Positions 18,830 to 27,392 of a DNA stretch of 64,000 bases are shown in pieces; the stretch's first letter is position 1; every line of letters begins with the position of its first letter. The position numbers and the translations under genes were made by a program. The DNA lies in NCBI RefSeq assembly GCF_011050415.1, contig NZ_DRFS01000019.1:274045-338044 (forward strand), in the 5' to 3' direction. The notes under the pieces are model-generated. The model did no database searches. It was not told the DNA's origin and saw only the letters and a program-made list of their open reading frames with translations. Source of the stretch: Halomonas sp. (GTDB lineage Bacteria > Pseudomonadota > Gammaproteobacteria > Pseudomonadales > Halomonadaceae).

Positions 18830-20632
18830 ATGGCCAATTCCCATCGCATAACGCCTGAACAGTTGCGTTCACGTTACTGGTTCGATAACCCCGATCATCC
18901 CGGCACCACGGCGCTGTGTATCGAACGCTATCTCAATTACGGCATTACGCTGGATGAGTTGACCAGCGGTAAGCCGATTATTGGTATTTGCCAGTCAGGG
19001 TCAGATTTAACCCCGTGTAACCGCCATCACATTGACTTGGTCAAGCGGGTTAAAGACGCTATTCGCTCAGCGGGTGGCGTGCCGTTTGAATTCCCGATGC
19101 ACCCGATCCACGAAAATGTGCGCAGGCCAACCGCTGCGCTGGATCGTAACCTCGCCTACTTAGGGCTGGTGGAAGTGCTACACGGCTACCCGTTAGATGG
19201 CGTGGTATTAACCACCGGCTGCGATAAAACCACGCCAGCGGCGTTGATGGCCGCGGCCACGGTCAATATTCCCGCTATAGTGCTCTCTGGCGGGCCGATG
19301 CTAAACGGTTGGCGCGGTGCCGAACGGGTAGGCTCCGGCACGATTATCTGGGAATTACGCAAGCGCCTGGCGGCGGGAGATATTGATTACGCTGAGTTTC
19401 TTTCCCGGGCCAGCGATTCAGCGCCGTCCATTGGCCACTGCAATACCATGGGCACCGCTTCCACCATGAACTCCATGGCCGAAGTGTTGGGCATGAGCCT
19501 GCCGGGTTCAGCGGTGATTCCGGCGCCTTACAAAGAGCGGGCCATGGTGGCTTACGACACCGGTACGCGGATTGTCGATATGGTCTGGGAAGACCTGCGC
19601 CCGCTGGATATTCTGACCCGTAAAGCCTTTGAAAACGCCATTGTGGCGTGCTCGGCGCTGGGCGGCTCCTCTAACGCGCCGGTGCATATCAATGCCATTG
19701 CTCGCCATGCAGGCGTAGAGCTGGATAACGATGATTGGCAGCGCTTAGGCCATGAAATTCCGCTGCTGGCTAACGTGATGCCAGCCGGCGCTTTTCTGTG
19801 TGAGGAGTTTTACCGCGCGGGAGGCGTTCCTGCCGTTCTGCACGAGTTGCATGGGGCTGGTAGGCTTCACGGCGATGCGCTGACCGTGAATGGCCGTTCG
19901 CTGGGTGATAATCTGCAGGGGCGTGAAACTCAGGATACCGATGTGATTTGCCGCTATGCCGACCCGTTGGTTGCGCACGCGGGCTTCCTCAATCTCAAGG
20001 GCAACTTATTCGACTCGGCGCTGATGAAAACCAGCGTGATCTCACGGGATTTTCGCGAGCGCTTTCTCAATGATCCCAATGACCCTGAGGCGTTTGAAGG
20101 CAAGGTGGTGGTGTTTGATGGCTCCGAGGATTACCACGCCCGTATTGATGACCCGTCGCTCAACATCGATGCCCGAACCATTCTGGTAATGCGTGGCGCT
20201 GGCCCGGTGGGGCATCCCGGCGGGGCTGAAGTGGTCAATATGCAGCCGCCAGAGGCGCTGATCAAGCAAGGCATCGAATCGCTGCCGTGCCTGGGCGATG
20301 GCCGCCAGTCGGGCACTTCCGGCTCGCCATCAATTCTTAATGCCTCACCAGAAGCGGCCACAGGGGGCGGTTTGGCGCTGCTGGAGAGTGGAGACCGGCT
20401 GCGGGTTGATCTCAAGCGTGGCGAGGTGCAGTTGCTGATCGAGACGCGTGAGCTGGAAGCACGCCGCGAGCGGTTAGCCCAGCAGGGTGGCTACCGTTAC
20501 CCAGGCCACCAAACGCCCTGGCAAGAGATTCAGCGCAGCATGGTCGAACCGCTGGATCGTGGCATGACCTTAGTACCCGCCACCAAGTATCGCGACGTAG
20601 CTCGCCAGCACCCGCCCAGGGATAATCATTAA
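18830..20632 (+). CDS. xylD: D-xylonate dehydratase (IlvD/Edd family)
   Basis: A 600-residue iron-sulfur dehydratase that converts D-xylonate to 2-keto-3-deoxy-D-xylonate. It matches the Caulobacter-type XylD along its full length: [15 protein letters not shown] near the start, [44 protein letters not shown] and [20 protein letters not shown]. The three cluster cysteines are C63, C131 and C204, and K133 is the lysine expected at the Mg site. It is divergent from the TRAP-GguC-KGSADH operon and followed by an EamA transporter and a sugar 1-dehydrogenase gene, completing most of a Weimberg route. Some family members also use L-arabinonate or D-fuconate. Confidence 0.9.
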   Translation: MANSHRITPEQLRSRYWFDNPDHPGTTALCIERYLNYGITLDELTSGKPIIGICQSGSDLTPCNRHHIDLVKRVKDAIRSAGGVPFEFPMHPIHENVRRPTAALDRNLAYLGLVEVLHGYPLDGVVLTTGCDKTTPAALMAAATVNIPAIVLSGGPMLNGWRGAERVGSGTIIWELRKRLAAGDIDYAEFLSRASDSAPSIGHCNTMGTASTMNSMAEVLGMSLPGSAVIPAPYKERAMVAYDTGTRIVDMVWEDLRPLDILTRKAFENAIVACSALGGSSNAPVHINAIARHAGVELDNDDWQRLGHEIPLLANVMPAGAFLCEEFYRAGGVPAVLHELHGAGRLHGDALTVNGRSLGDNLQGRETQDTDVICRYADPLVAHAGFLNLKGNLFDSALMKTSVISRDFRERFLNDPNDPEAFEGKVVVFDGSEDYHARIDDPSLNIDARTILVMRGAGPVGHPGGAEVVNMQPPEALIKQGIESLPCLGDGRQSGTSGSPSILNASPEAATGGGLALLESGDRLRVDLKRGEVQLLIETRELEARRERLAQQGGYRYPGHQTPWQEIQRSMVEPLDRGMTLVPATKYRDVARQHPPRDNH

Positions 20633-20653
20633 AGGCAAAAGGATAAGCACTAA

Positions 20654-21565
20654 ATGAGTCGTTTGAGTTCCTTATCCCATCGCCAGCAGGGGCTGCTATT
20701 GACCGGCGGTGGGGCATTGATCATGGCCCCCGATGCGCTGCTGATTAAGGTGGCGGATCTCCCCGATGCTGAAATTTTGATGTGGCGCGGCTTCCTGTCT
20801 GGGCTGGGTTTTCTGCTTATTGCTCTGCTGCGCTATGGCCGTGGCACCCTGGCAGCTTATCGTCGCTGTGGCTGGACCGGTATCGCCGTGGCACTGCTGT
20901 TTAGCTTGACGACTTGTGGGTTCGTGCTGGGTAATCAGTACACCACCGCAGGCAACGTTTTGATGATATTGGCCAGCTCGCCACTTATCGCAGCAGCACT
21001 CTCCTGGGTTATTCTCAAGGAGCGTTTGCCGCGGCGAACCTGGCTGGCAATCCTGCTATGTATGGTAGGTATCGCCATGATTGCCCTGGATGATGCGGGG
21101 GCAGGCTCCTGGATAGGTAACGCTTTCGCCTTAATGGCGGCCACAACGCTGGCGATTAATTTCACCCTTTGTCGCACGCGCCCAGGCGTGGATATGAGCC
21201 CAATGCTGGTCTTCAACGGCCTTATTGTCGGCAGCATTGCTGGGCTGTTTTGGCTGGCGGGAGGCGAGACTTCCTTGCCAGCAATCAACCAACTCGCCGT
21301 GGTGATTCTGCTGTGCCTGATTATTGTGCCTTGCGGGGTCACGCTGCTGCAGCGCGGGCCGCTCTATCTGCCCTCCGCTGAAGTTGGCCTGCTGATATTA
21401 CTAGAAGTGGTGATTGGTACCTTATTGGCCTGGTGGATTCTTGCTGAGCAGCCAGCGCCGATGGCAATGGTGGGCGGTACCTTGGTATTGGGTACGCTAT
21501 TTGCCAAGGGGCTTTATGATCGTCGACTGGAGCTGAGGCTGCGCGGCGGTGCCGTCTCCCCGTGA
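20654..21565 (+). CDS. EamA/DMT-family transporter
   Basis: A 303-residue inner-membrane protein built of two five-helix EamA repeats, roughly residues 12-145 and 155-290. Typical sequence includes LAIMALD-like loops and the repeat end AWWILAEQPAP, corresponding to the conserved W-x-x-L-x-E motif. It probably exports or imports a small metabolite of this pathway. Families of this type cannot be given a substrate from sequence. It follows xylD by 21 bases with AAGGATAA as ribosome site, so it is in the same transcript. Confidence 0.8.
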   Translation: MSRLSSLSHRQQGLLLTGGGALIMAPDALLIKVADLPDAEILMWRGFLSGLGFLLIALLRYGRGTLAAYRRCGWTGIAVALLFSLTTCGFVLGNQYTTAGNVLMILASSPLIAAALSWVILKERLPRRTWLAILLCMVGIAMIALDDAGAGSWIGNAFALMAATTLAINFTLCRTRPGVDMSPMLVFNGLIVGSIAGLFWLAGGETSLPAINQLAVVILLCLIIVPCGVTLLQRGPLYLPSAEVGLLILLEVVIGTLLAWWILAEQPAPMAMVGGTLVLGTLFAKGLYDRRLELRLRGGAVSP

Positions 21566-21586
21566 CGGTTACCGTTAGACCGGTCT
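21565..21586 (+). promoter_or_regulatory. Paired palindromes before the GntR regulator gene
   Basis: ACGGT-T-ACCGT (21565-21575) and AGACCGGTCT (21577-21586) are adjacent perfect palindromes immediately upstream of the regulator at 21630, partly overlapping the EamA stop region. They could be an autoregulatory site. No good -35/-10 pair is visible, so the call is weak. Confidence 0.3.
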
Positions 21587-21629
21587 GGTACGTTATGATT
21601 GGCAAGAATTGAAACAGGGCCTTATCGTA

Positions 21630-22400
21630 GTGACTTCATCTCTTATCAAGCCAACGACTCGCCCTAGTATCGCCGAATATCTCGCTGAGGAGATCTTCGG
21701 CGGGCGTTATCATCCCGGTGACTTTGTGCCGCGTGAAATGGATCTATGCGAACGCTTTGCTGTTAATCGCTCGGCAGTGCGCAGCGACCTGCGCCAATTA
21801 GTGGAAGCGGGCATTATTGAGCGTATTTCTGGCCATGGCTCCAAGGTGCGCGAGTACTCAGAGTGGCATATTCTCGATGTCCAGGTGACCGACTGGCTGA
21901 CCCGCTATGCCGCGCCTAACCCGGATATTCAGCGCGAAATCCTCGCATTTCGCCTCGATGTTGAGCCCTATGTGGCGATGACCGCAGCCAAACGCGCTAA
22001 GGCGCGTGACTTAGTGGCTATCGAAGAGGCGTTTGAGGGCTTGGGGCAGAATTTGCGCAATGCCACCTGTATTGAGGAGCGGCGACTTCACAGCGAATGC
22101 GATGTTGCCTTCCACGAGGCCATCTTCAAAGCGACCCATAATATTGTCTGGGCGCAGCTATCGCATATCCTGCGCCCATCGATTTATATGCTGATATCCA
22201 TGTCTAATGAAAGTGCCTCTGATCCTGAAGAGAGCCTGGAACGTCATCGCCAATTGATGGAGAGCATTCGTTTGCGCCGCCCCCGAGAGGCATTTTTGGC
22301 TGCCCAAGCGGTGTTAGCGGGTACCGCAGAGGCGTTGGGGCTTGAGCGCAGCGCAAGCTCCTTGGGGCGCAGCGTGGAACTGCCCAACACTGCTCACTAA
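21630..22400 (+). CDS. GntR-family regulator, FadR (FCD) subfamily
   Basis: A 256-residue regulator. The winged-helix domain includes IAEYLAEEIFGGRY and the recognition helix CERFAVNRSAVRSDLRQLVE; the helical FCD ligand domain follows from about residue 90, with CDVAFHEAIF and ERHRQLMESI as metal-site helices. GTG 21630 is used as start; a TTG at 21609 would add seven residues, and neither has a strong ribosome site. Lying between the xylD-eamA and sugar dehydrogenase genes, it is the obvious regulator of the pentose block. The TATATGTTCAACATATA operator before xylD and its relative before 39575 are its likely targets. Confidence 0.82.
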   Translation: MTSSLIKPTTRPSIAEYLAEEIFGGRYHPGDFVPREMDLCERFAVNRSAVRSDLRQLVEAGIIERISGHGSKVREYSEWHILDVQVTDWLTRYAAPNPDIQREILAFRLDVEPYVAMTAAKRAKARDLVAIEEAFEGLGQNLRNATCIEERRLHSECDVAFHEAIFKATHNIVWAQLSHILRPSIYMLISMSNESASDPEESLERHRQLMESIRLRRPREAFLAAQAVLAGTAEALGLERSASSLGRSVELPNTAH

Positions 22401-22459
22401 CCTCCTCACTAAGCGCTTATCATCGTCTGTAATGTATGTTTTATCTTTAGGGCAAATGT

Positions 22460-23386
22460 ATGTCTGACGTAACGATTGGTCTGGTGGGTGTCGGTAAAAT
22501 TGCCCGTGACCAGCATCTTCCGGCGATTTCTGCGACGGCTAACTGCCGTCTCGTTGCCACCGCCGATCCCAATGCCAGCGTGGACGATGTGCCGTCCTAT
22601 GGTGATTTGGATGCCATGCTGGATGTACATCCCGAGATCGCTGCTGTGGCGATCTGTACGCCTACCCACTTGCGCTACTCCCAAGCGCGTGCAGCGCTGA
22701 TGCGCGGCAAGCACGTGCTGCTTGAGAAACCACCGGGCGCCACGTTAAGCGAAGTGGAAAGCTTGATCTCACTTGCTGACGAGCAGGGCGTTAGCCTGTT
22801 TGCTGCCTGGCATTCACGTTTTGCCCCCGGCGTTGCACAGGCCAAGCAGTGGTTGAGTGAGCGCCAGGTTCAGCGCGTCAATATTGAGTGGAAAGAGGAT
22901 GTGCGGGTATGGCACCCCGGCCAAGCCTGGATCTGGCAGCCCGGTGGTATGGGGGTGTTCGACCCCGGTATTAATGCGCTCTCAATTGCCACCGCCATAT
23001 TGCCCCAGCCATTTTTTCTGCAACAGGCGAGGCTGCTGGTGCCGAGCAATGCGCAAACCCCGATTGCAGCGGACCTCTCCTTTACCGACCCAACAGGTGC
23101 GAAGATTGAGGCGGCGTTTGATTTTCGCCAGACCGGCCTGCAAACCTGGGATATTCATGTTGATGCCGATGGCGGCCGCTTGAGCCTGACTCAAGGCGGA
23201 TGCCGCCTAACAGTCGACGATGAAGTTATTGTCGATGCCGAAGAGCGTGAATACCCAGGCCTATATGCGCACTTTGCCGAGCTGATAGAAAATGGCCGTA
23301 GCGAAGTGGATGTGTCGCCACTTCGCCAAGTGGCCGATGCGTTTTTATATGGTCACCGCGAGGCGACCGACGCCTTTATTGAGTGA
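22460..23386 (+). CDS. L-arabinose / D-galactose 1-dehydrogenase (Gfo/Idh/MocA family)
   Basis: A 308-residue oxidoreductase closely resembling the Azospirillum-type L-arabinose 1-dehydrogenase, which oxidises the sugar at C1 to the lactone with NAD(P)+. Shared features are GLVGVGKIARDQHLPAI, LLEKPPGATLSEV, WKEDVRVWHPGQAWIW and GVFDPGINALS. The catalytic residues correspond to K90, D168 and N172. The length equals the characterised enzymes. It starts the oxidative arabinose route, whose dehydratase lies at 39575 and whose last steps lie at 14469 and 12880. No lactonase was found beside it. Confidence 0.85.
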   Translation: MSDVTIGLVGVGKIARDQHLPAISATANCRLVATADPNASVDDVPSYGDLDAMLDVHPEIAAVAICTPTHLRYSQARAALMRGKHVLLEKPPGATLSEVESLISLADEQGVSLFAAWHSRFAPGVAQAKQWLSERQVQRVNIEWKEDVRVWHPGQAWIWQPGGMGVFDPGINALSIATAILPQPFFLQQARLLVPSNAQTPIAADLSFTDPTGAKIEAAFDFRQTGLQTWDIHVDADGGRLSLTQGGCRLTVDDEVIVDAEEREYPGLYAHFAELIENGRSEVDVSPLRQVADAFLYGHREATDAFIE

Positions 23387-23394
23387 GCGCTGTG

Positions 23395-24303
23395 TCAGTG
23401 CTCGCCTCGTTTTGGCTTCATACCATTGCGCTGCATACTGCTGTCATATGCTTGGGGCACGAAGCTATCTTCCCCCAAATCACTGCGAGCTAGCGTCAAA
23501 AACTCGCAAAGTGGGGGAAGCATATTGGCCGTTAATCGATACGTGTAGAGTGTTTCAGCAAGGTATCGCATGTCCTTTTCAGCATTACCCAGACTGAATT
23601 GAAGTTTCGTGCACTCCTCCTGCAGCACCCACTCCATAACGGGTGCTAGCATGGCGCTGTTGGCACCACCTTGGGAGCAGATTTCGAGCAGTTTTTCCTG
23701 CGGGACGCCCATGCCAGCAGCCATCGTCGCGGCTTCACTCACCAGGGCGGCGGCCCCTAACGACAGGAAGTTATTGATCAGTTTCAGCTTGTGCGCTGAC
23801 CCGACCTTGCCCACATGAAAAACATTCTCCGCGAAACTCTTGATCACCGGCGTAATGCGCGCAACCACCGTGGCATCACCACCCAGCATGACGTTGAGCC
23901 GCCCCTCTTTCGCCTCGCGAGGTGTACGAGCTAGAGGAGCGTCAACTAAAGTTACCCCCTGTGGCGCTAAGATTTCAGCCAAGCGCTCAGTCGATTCGGG
24001 GTGCGCCGTCGAGCAGTCGACAATCATCAATCCTTCATGGGCTCCCGCCAGTAAACCGTCGGCGCCTGTGATGATCTCGCTAACCTGCTCGGATGTTTTG
24101 ACGCAGATGAAAACAATATCGCTGTTGCTTGCCATCTCGGCGGCGCTACTAACTTCGTTGGCCCCTTCGGCGCATAGTGCCTCTAACGGTGAGCGGTTGC
24201 GATGAGCCATAACGCTCAGCGGGTAGCCATTACGCACGATATGTCCGGCCATTTCTCTGCCCATTAGGCCGAGGCCAATAAAGCCTATACGTTCCTGTTT
24301 CAT
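23395..24303 (-). CDS. 3-hydroxyisobutyrate dehydrogenase-family oxidoreductase
   Basis: A 302-residue beta-hydroxyacid dehydrogenase. The Rossmann glycine motif is GFIGLGLMG (residues 7-15), the substrate loop VDAPLARTPREA, and the catalytic lysine is probably K174 in HKLKLINN. The usual DAPVSGG motif is changed to DAPLART, which suggests a substrate other than those of GarR or 3-hydroxyisobutyrate dehydrogenase. It is the last gene of the leftward UxaA operon and converges with the arabinose dehydrogenase gene, eight bases away. L-threonate-type or tartronate-type acids are possible substrates. Confidence 0.75.
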   Translation of the reverse strand: MKQERIGFIGLGLMGREMAGHIVRNGYPLSVMAHRNRSPLEALCAEGANEVSSAAEMASNSDIVFICVKTSEQVSEIITGADGLLAGAHEGLMIVDCSTAHPESTERLAEILAPQGVTLVDAPLARTPREAKEGRLNVMLGGDATVVARITPVIKSFAENVFHVGKVGSAHKLKLINNFLSLGAAALVSEAATMAAGMGVPQEKLLEICSQGGANSAMLAPVMEWVLQEECTKLQFSLGNAEKDMRYLAETLYTYRLTANMLPPLCEFLTLARSDLGEDSFVPQAYDSSMQRNGMKPKRGEH

Positions 24304-24379
24304 AGTCGCCTCTAAATAGTCGCTTTAACGGTTTGTTATAAGGGCCAACATGCGGAAGCTAACGCTGCGCAGGCATGAA

Positions 24380-25432
24380 CTATTTTGCCTGGGGGAAAGG
24401 CACGCCGAGACGTTCTGACCACTCAGCAAGTGCTTCGGGAACACCTTCTGGAAGCGGGACACCCTGTTGCGAATACTGCTTATGAAGCGCAAGCCCGCGC
24501 TCGCCCGGAATGCGTACCTGGGGGCTGCCTTCGACAACCGGATTGTTGCGGCATGCATCGGCCAGTGCACCGGTTTCACGCTTGAAAGCGTCGAGCCCAC
24601 CAAAGGCCTCCGGGTCCAGCACCTGCACCATGACAGAGGCACCCCACTGAGTAGGTGCCTGTACCCGTCCAAACCCTGCCAAACCAGACGTCAAAGCTTC
24701 GACCATAAGACCAAGCGCGTAGCCCTTATGGCCGTGGTCAAGCCCACCGATCGGCATAATGCTGCCTTTCGGCTCATCAAACAGCACCTCGGGGCGGTCG
24801 GTCGCCTGGCCTTGGTTGTCCTTCAGCCAGGGATAGGGCAGTCGGCTGTTCTGCTTGTTAAGCCGCCCGACCATGCCATTGGTAGTGATGGACGTGCTGA
24901 CATCTAAAAGAACAGGGCCTGAATCAGTGGGGTAGCCCACGGCGATGGGGTTGGGGGTATGGGTGGCTTCTAAGCCGCCATAAGGGGCAACGGATTTAGT
25001 TGCCGGGTCAGAGGATTCAATCACTACCACAAGGTTTTGATCGGTAGCTCGTTTAAGGTAGGCGGCCAGGCAAGCGATATGATTCGAACGCCGAATCACC
25101 ACCGTACCGGTGCCGCAGGAGCGCGCCATGGATTCGGCGGCTTCCATGGCCTTGATAATTAGCCAAGGCCCTGGCAGGTATCGACCATCCCAGGTTTGTA
25201 CGGCGGCCCGTTGGGAGACCAACTCATATTCACCGGTGACAGGCATTCGGCCTGACTGAATTTCGCCAAGGTAAGGTGAAAGCAGTTGAAGACCGTGCGT
25301 GGTGTGCCCCATCAGATCGCCTTCAACGAGTATCTCGGCGACCGCTTGAGACTTTTCCTCATCGAGTCCAGCGGCCATAAGTAAATCGGTGCTGAACCGC
25401 GTTATTTCCTGTACGTCGTAAGGTGTGCTCAT
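24380..25432 (-). CDS. Ldh_2-family (malate/lactate-type) dehydrogenase
   Basis: A 350-residue protein with the MDH2/LDH2 fold. LMGHTTHGLQLL near the N-terminus, VIRRSNHIACLAAYL around the catalytic His, and TPNPIAVGYP with LLDVSTSITT are family hallmarks. ATG 25432 is preferred; an upstream GTG has no ribosome site. It is only distantly similar to the Ldh_2 protein at 10981. Its place inside the UxaA operon between two beta-hydroxyacid dehydrogenases points to a 2-hydroxy or 2-keto sugar acid as substrate. Confidence 0.75.
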   Translation of the reverse strand: MSTPYDVQEITRFSTDLLMAAGLDEEKSQAVAEILVEGDLMGHTTHGLQLLSPYLGEIQSGRMPVTGEYELVSQRAAVQTWDGRYLPGPWLIIKAMEAAESMARSCGTGTVVIRRSNHIACLAAYLKRATDQNLVVVIESSDPATKSVAPYGGLEATHTPNPIAVGYPTDSGPVLLDVSTSITTNGMVGRLNKQNSRLPYPWLKDNQGQATDRPEVLFDEPKGSIMPIGGLDHGHKGYALGLMVEALTSGLAGFGRVQAPTQWGASVMVQVLDPEAFGGLDAFKRETGALADACRNNPVVEGSPQVRIPGERGLALHKQYSQQGVPLPEGVPEALAEWSERLGVPFPQAK

Positions 25433-25469
25433 TGGCTTTGATCTCACTATTTGTTGTTGTGGGAGTCTA

Positions 25470-26354
25470 TTAATCGTTGTGCCGCTTGAGTTGGCGTATT
25501 AGGGCGCTATGGTCCAGCTCGCCATCCCCCTGGGCAACCAACTCCTCGAAAAGTGAGTTGACCAGTGTCGATACGGGCAAGTTGAGTCCCAGCTCACCGG
25601 CAAAGGCCATCGCTGTCTGGGTATCTTTTAACTGCCATTTGGCTGGCCCACCGGGGGTGAAGTTTTCCTGGATCATGCGCTGGCCGTGGATGCGTAAAAT
25701 AGTTGAGTCAGCAAAGCCACCCTCAAGTGCCGCCAGCATGCGTTCAGGGTTAGCCCCGCCGCGCTCTGCCAGCAGTATGGCTTCAGCTACCGTGGCAATG
25801 GTATTTGCCACAATCATTTGATTGGCAAGCTTAGCCAGTTCACCACTGCCTGCTGGGCCCACGTGCACTGGCCTGCCAAGTATTAACAGCAGGTGCTCAA
25901 CGGCTTTAAAGCTTGCGGCATCGCCGCCCACCATGATGGCTAAACTGCCATCAATCGCTCCCTGTTCACCCCCGGATACCGGCGCGTCCAAGTAGTGGAT
26001 CTGATGCGTGGCGGCTTCTTCAGCTTGCCTGCGGGCGGTCTCGACGGGGATAGAGCTCATCACGATCAGAGTAGCATCGGGCTGCATAGCCTTGAGCAGA
26101 CCGTTGGAGCCCAATAATATTTCATCGCACACAGGCCCTGAGCTGAGCATAACGATAACCACATCGCTATCGGAGGCGGCTTCTTCTGGTTTATCAACTA
26201 TTTCAGCACCCACCGTTTCCAAGCTGTCGGCCTTACTTTTCGTCCGATTCCAGACGCGCACTTGATGCCCAGCTTTAACCAAACGTGTGGCCATGGGCGC
26301 ACCCATAATGCCTGTGCCAATAAAGCCGATAGTTCTTGTGGTCGTTGTTGTCAT
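25470..26354 (-). CDS. 2-hydroxy-3-oxopropionate reductase-like (GarR/HIBADH family)
   Basis: A 294-residue beta-hydroxyacid dehydrogenase with the standard motifs GFIGTGIMGAPMA, LDAPVSGGEQGA and GSGELAKLANQ, the last holding the catalytic lysine. Unlike the paralogue at 23395, its substrate loop is canonical, so tartronate semialdehyde reductase or a similar activity is reasonable. In galactarate and glucarate pathways such an enzyme follows a keto-deoxy-glucarate aldolase; none is seen here. It is the third gene of the UxaA operon, directly after the regulator. Confidence 0.78.
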   Translation of the reverse strand: MTTTTTRTIGFIGTGIMGAPMATRLVKAGHQVRVWNRTKSKADSLETVGAEIVDKPEEAASDSDVVIVMLSSGPVCDEILLGSNGLLKAMQPDATLIVMSSIPVETARRQAEEAATHQIHYLDAPVSGGEQGAIDGSLAIMVGGDAASFKAVEHLLLILGRPVHVGPAGSGELAKLANQMIVANTIATVAEAILLAERGGANPERMLAALEGGFADSTILRIHGQRMIQENFTPGGPAKWQLKDTQTAMAFAGELGLNLPVSTLVNSLFEELVAQGDGELDHSALIRQLKRHND

Positions 26355-26398
26355 TATTAGCCCCTCTATCTATTTGAGCCGATGAGGCTCCTTAGTCG

Positions 26399-27364
26399 TT
26401 AACGCAAATAAGCTGGCACATTGATATCACCTGATTCTCGAAAGTTGATCAGGCGGTCGAGTACTTTAGATTCCGAACGCTCTAGATGAGCTACCAAGGC
26501 TTTTGCCGCCTGATCGGGTTTTTGCAGGCGTATTTTTTCGAAGATGCACAAATGCTCATCAAAAAAAGGATCTTGGTCGGGAAGCTTGAGGACGCGTCCA
26601 AGCAGGTGTTTGCTGATTAATAAGATAGGGTGAGTACGCCTGAGCATATTCATGACCTCCTGGTTGCCGCCTAAACTGACGGCGGTATGGTGGAGGTCAT
26701 TTTCTAACTCATCCAGCACATCACCCTTAATATTGGGGTAACTGTTTTCGGCCTGCTTGAGCTTGGAAATATAGTCATCGACCTTACTTTGTGAAATGTT
26801 CTTGGCTGCCCTTGCGATCATGTAAGGTTCTAGTTGGCGGCGGGCTTCATAGAGGTTGTGTAGCCGCTTATTATCTAAAGGAACCACGCTCCAACTATTA
26901 TATTTAATCTTTTCGACCAAACCGATGGACTGCAAGTGGAGCAGAATTTGATGGGTGACGGTGCGGCTAACATTAAGTGATTTGGAAAGCTGTAGTTCAT
27001 TAAGTTCAAACGCGCCCTTGATCGAACACAAGACAATATCATGCTCGACGCTGTCGATATGGGCGCGCCAGGAAACGGTACGATCGACTTTGGGTGCATG
27101 GCCAAGCTGCTTGAAGTCACGTTCACTAAGAGAGCGTCGCACAATCTCACTGGGCGTGGCTCCCACGAGATAGCCACGCCCCTCAAAACGACAGATATAC
27201 TGCTCTTCGTGTAGTCGGCTCAGGGTTTGGCGGACTGGAGAGCGGCTAATGCCAAACAGCTCCGCAATATTACCTTCCAGCAGCACAAGCCCTGGTTCAA
27301 GCCGTTTTCCAACAATACCTTGCTTAAGAGCCGTATAGAGCTGGTCGCGCAGCGTTTGTGTCAT
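26399..27364 (-). CDS. GntR/FCD regulator with an apparent second winged-helix domain
   Basis: A 321-residue regulator, some 80 residues longer than usual FadR-type proteins. Residues about 2-75 form a normal GntR winged helix (AELFGISRSPVRQTLSRLHE). Residues about 95-165 look like a second one, with ELQLSKSLNVSRTVTHQIL as recognition helix and LVEKIKYNSWSVVPL as wing. An FCD domain follows (YEARRQLEPYMIARAA onward, ENDLHHTAV). ATG 27364 avoids overlap with the dehydratase gene; a longer frame begins at 27406. Being inside the UxaA operon, it likely controls that operon and the divergent TRAP operon, perhaps through the dyad at 29071. Confidence 0.78.
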   Translation of the reverse strand: MTQTLRDQLYTALKQGIVGKRLEPGLVLLEGNIAELFGISRSPVRQTLSRLHEEQYICRFEGRGYLVGATPSEIVRRSLSERDFKQLGHAPKVDRTVSWRAHIDSVEHDIVLCSIKGAFELNELQLSKSLNVSRTVTHQILLHLQSIGLVEKIKYNSWSVVPLDNKRLHNLYEARRQLEPYMIARAAKNISQSKVDDYISKLKQAENSYPNIKGDVLDELENDLHHTAVSLGGNQEVMNMLRRTHPILLISKHLLGRVLKLPDQDPFFDEHLCIFEKIRLQKPDQAAKALVAHLERSESKVLDRLINFRESGDINVPAYLR

Positions 27365-27392
27365 GGTCAGTTGTTTGCCCTTAAATATAAAG

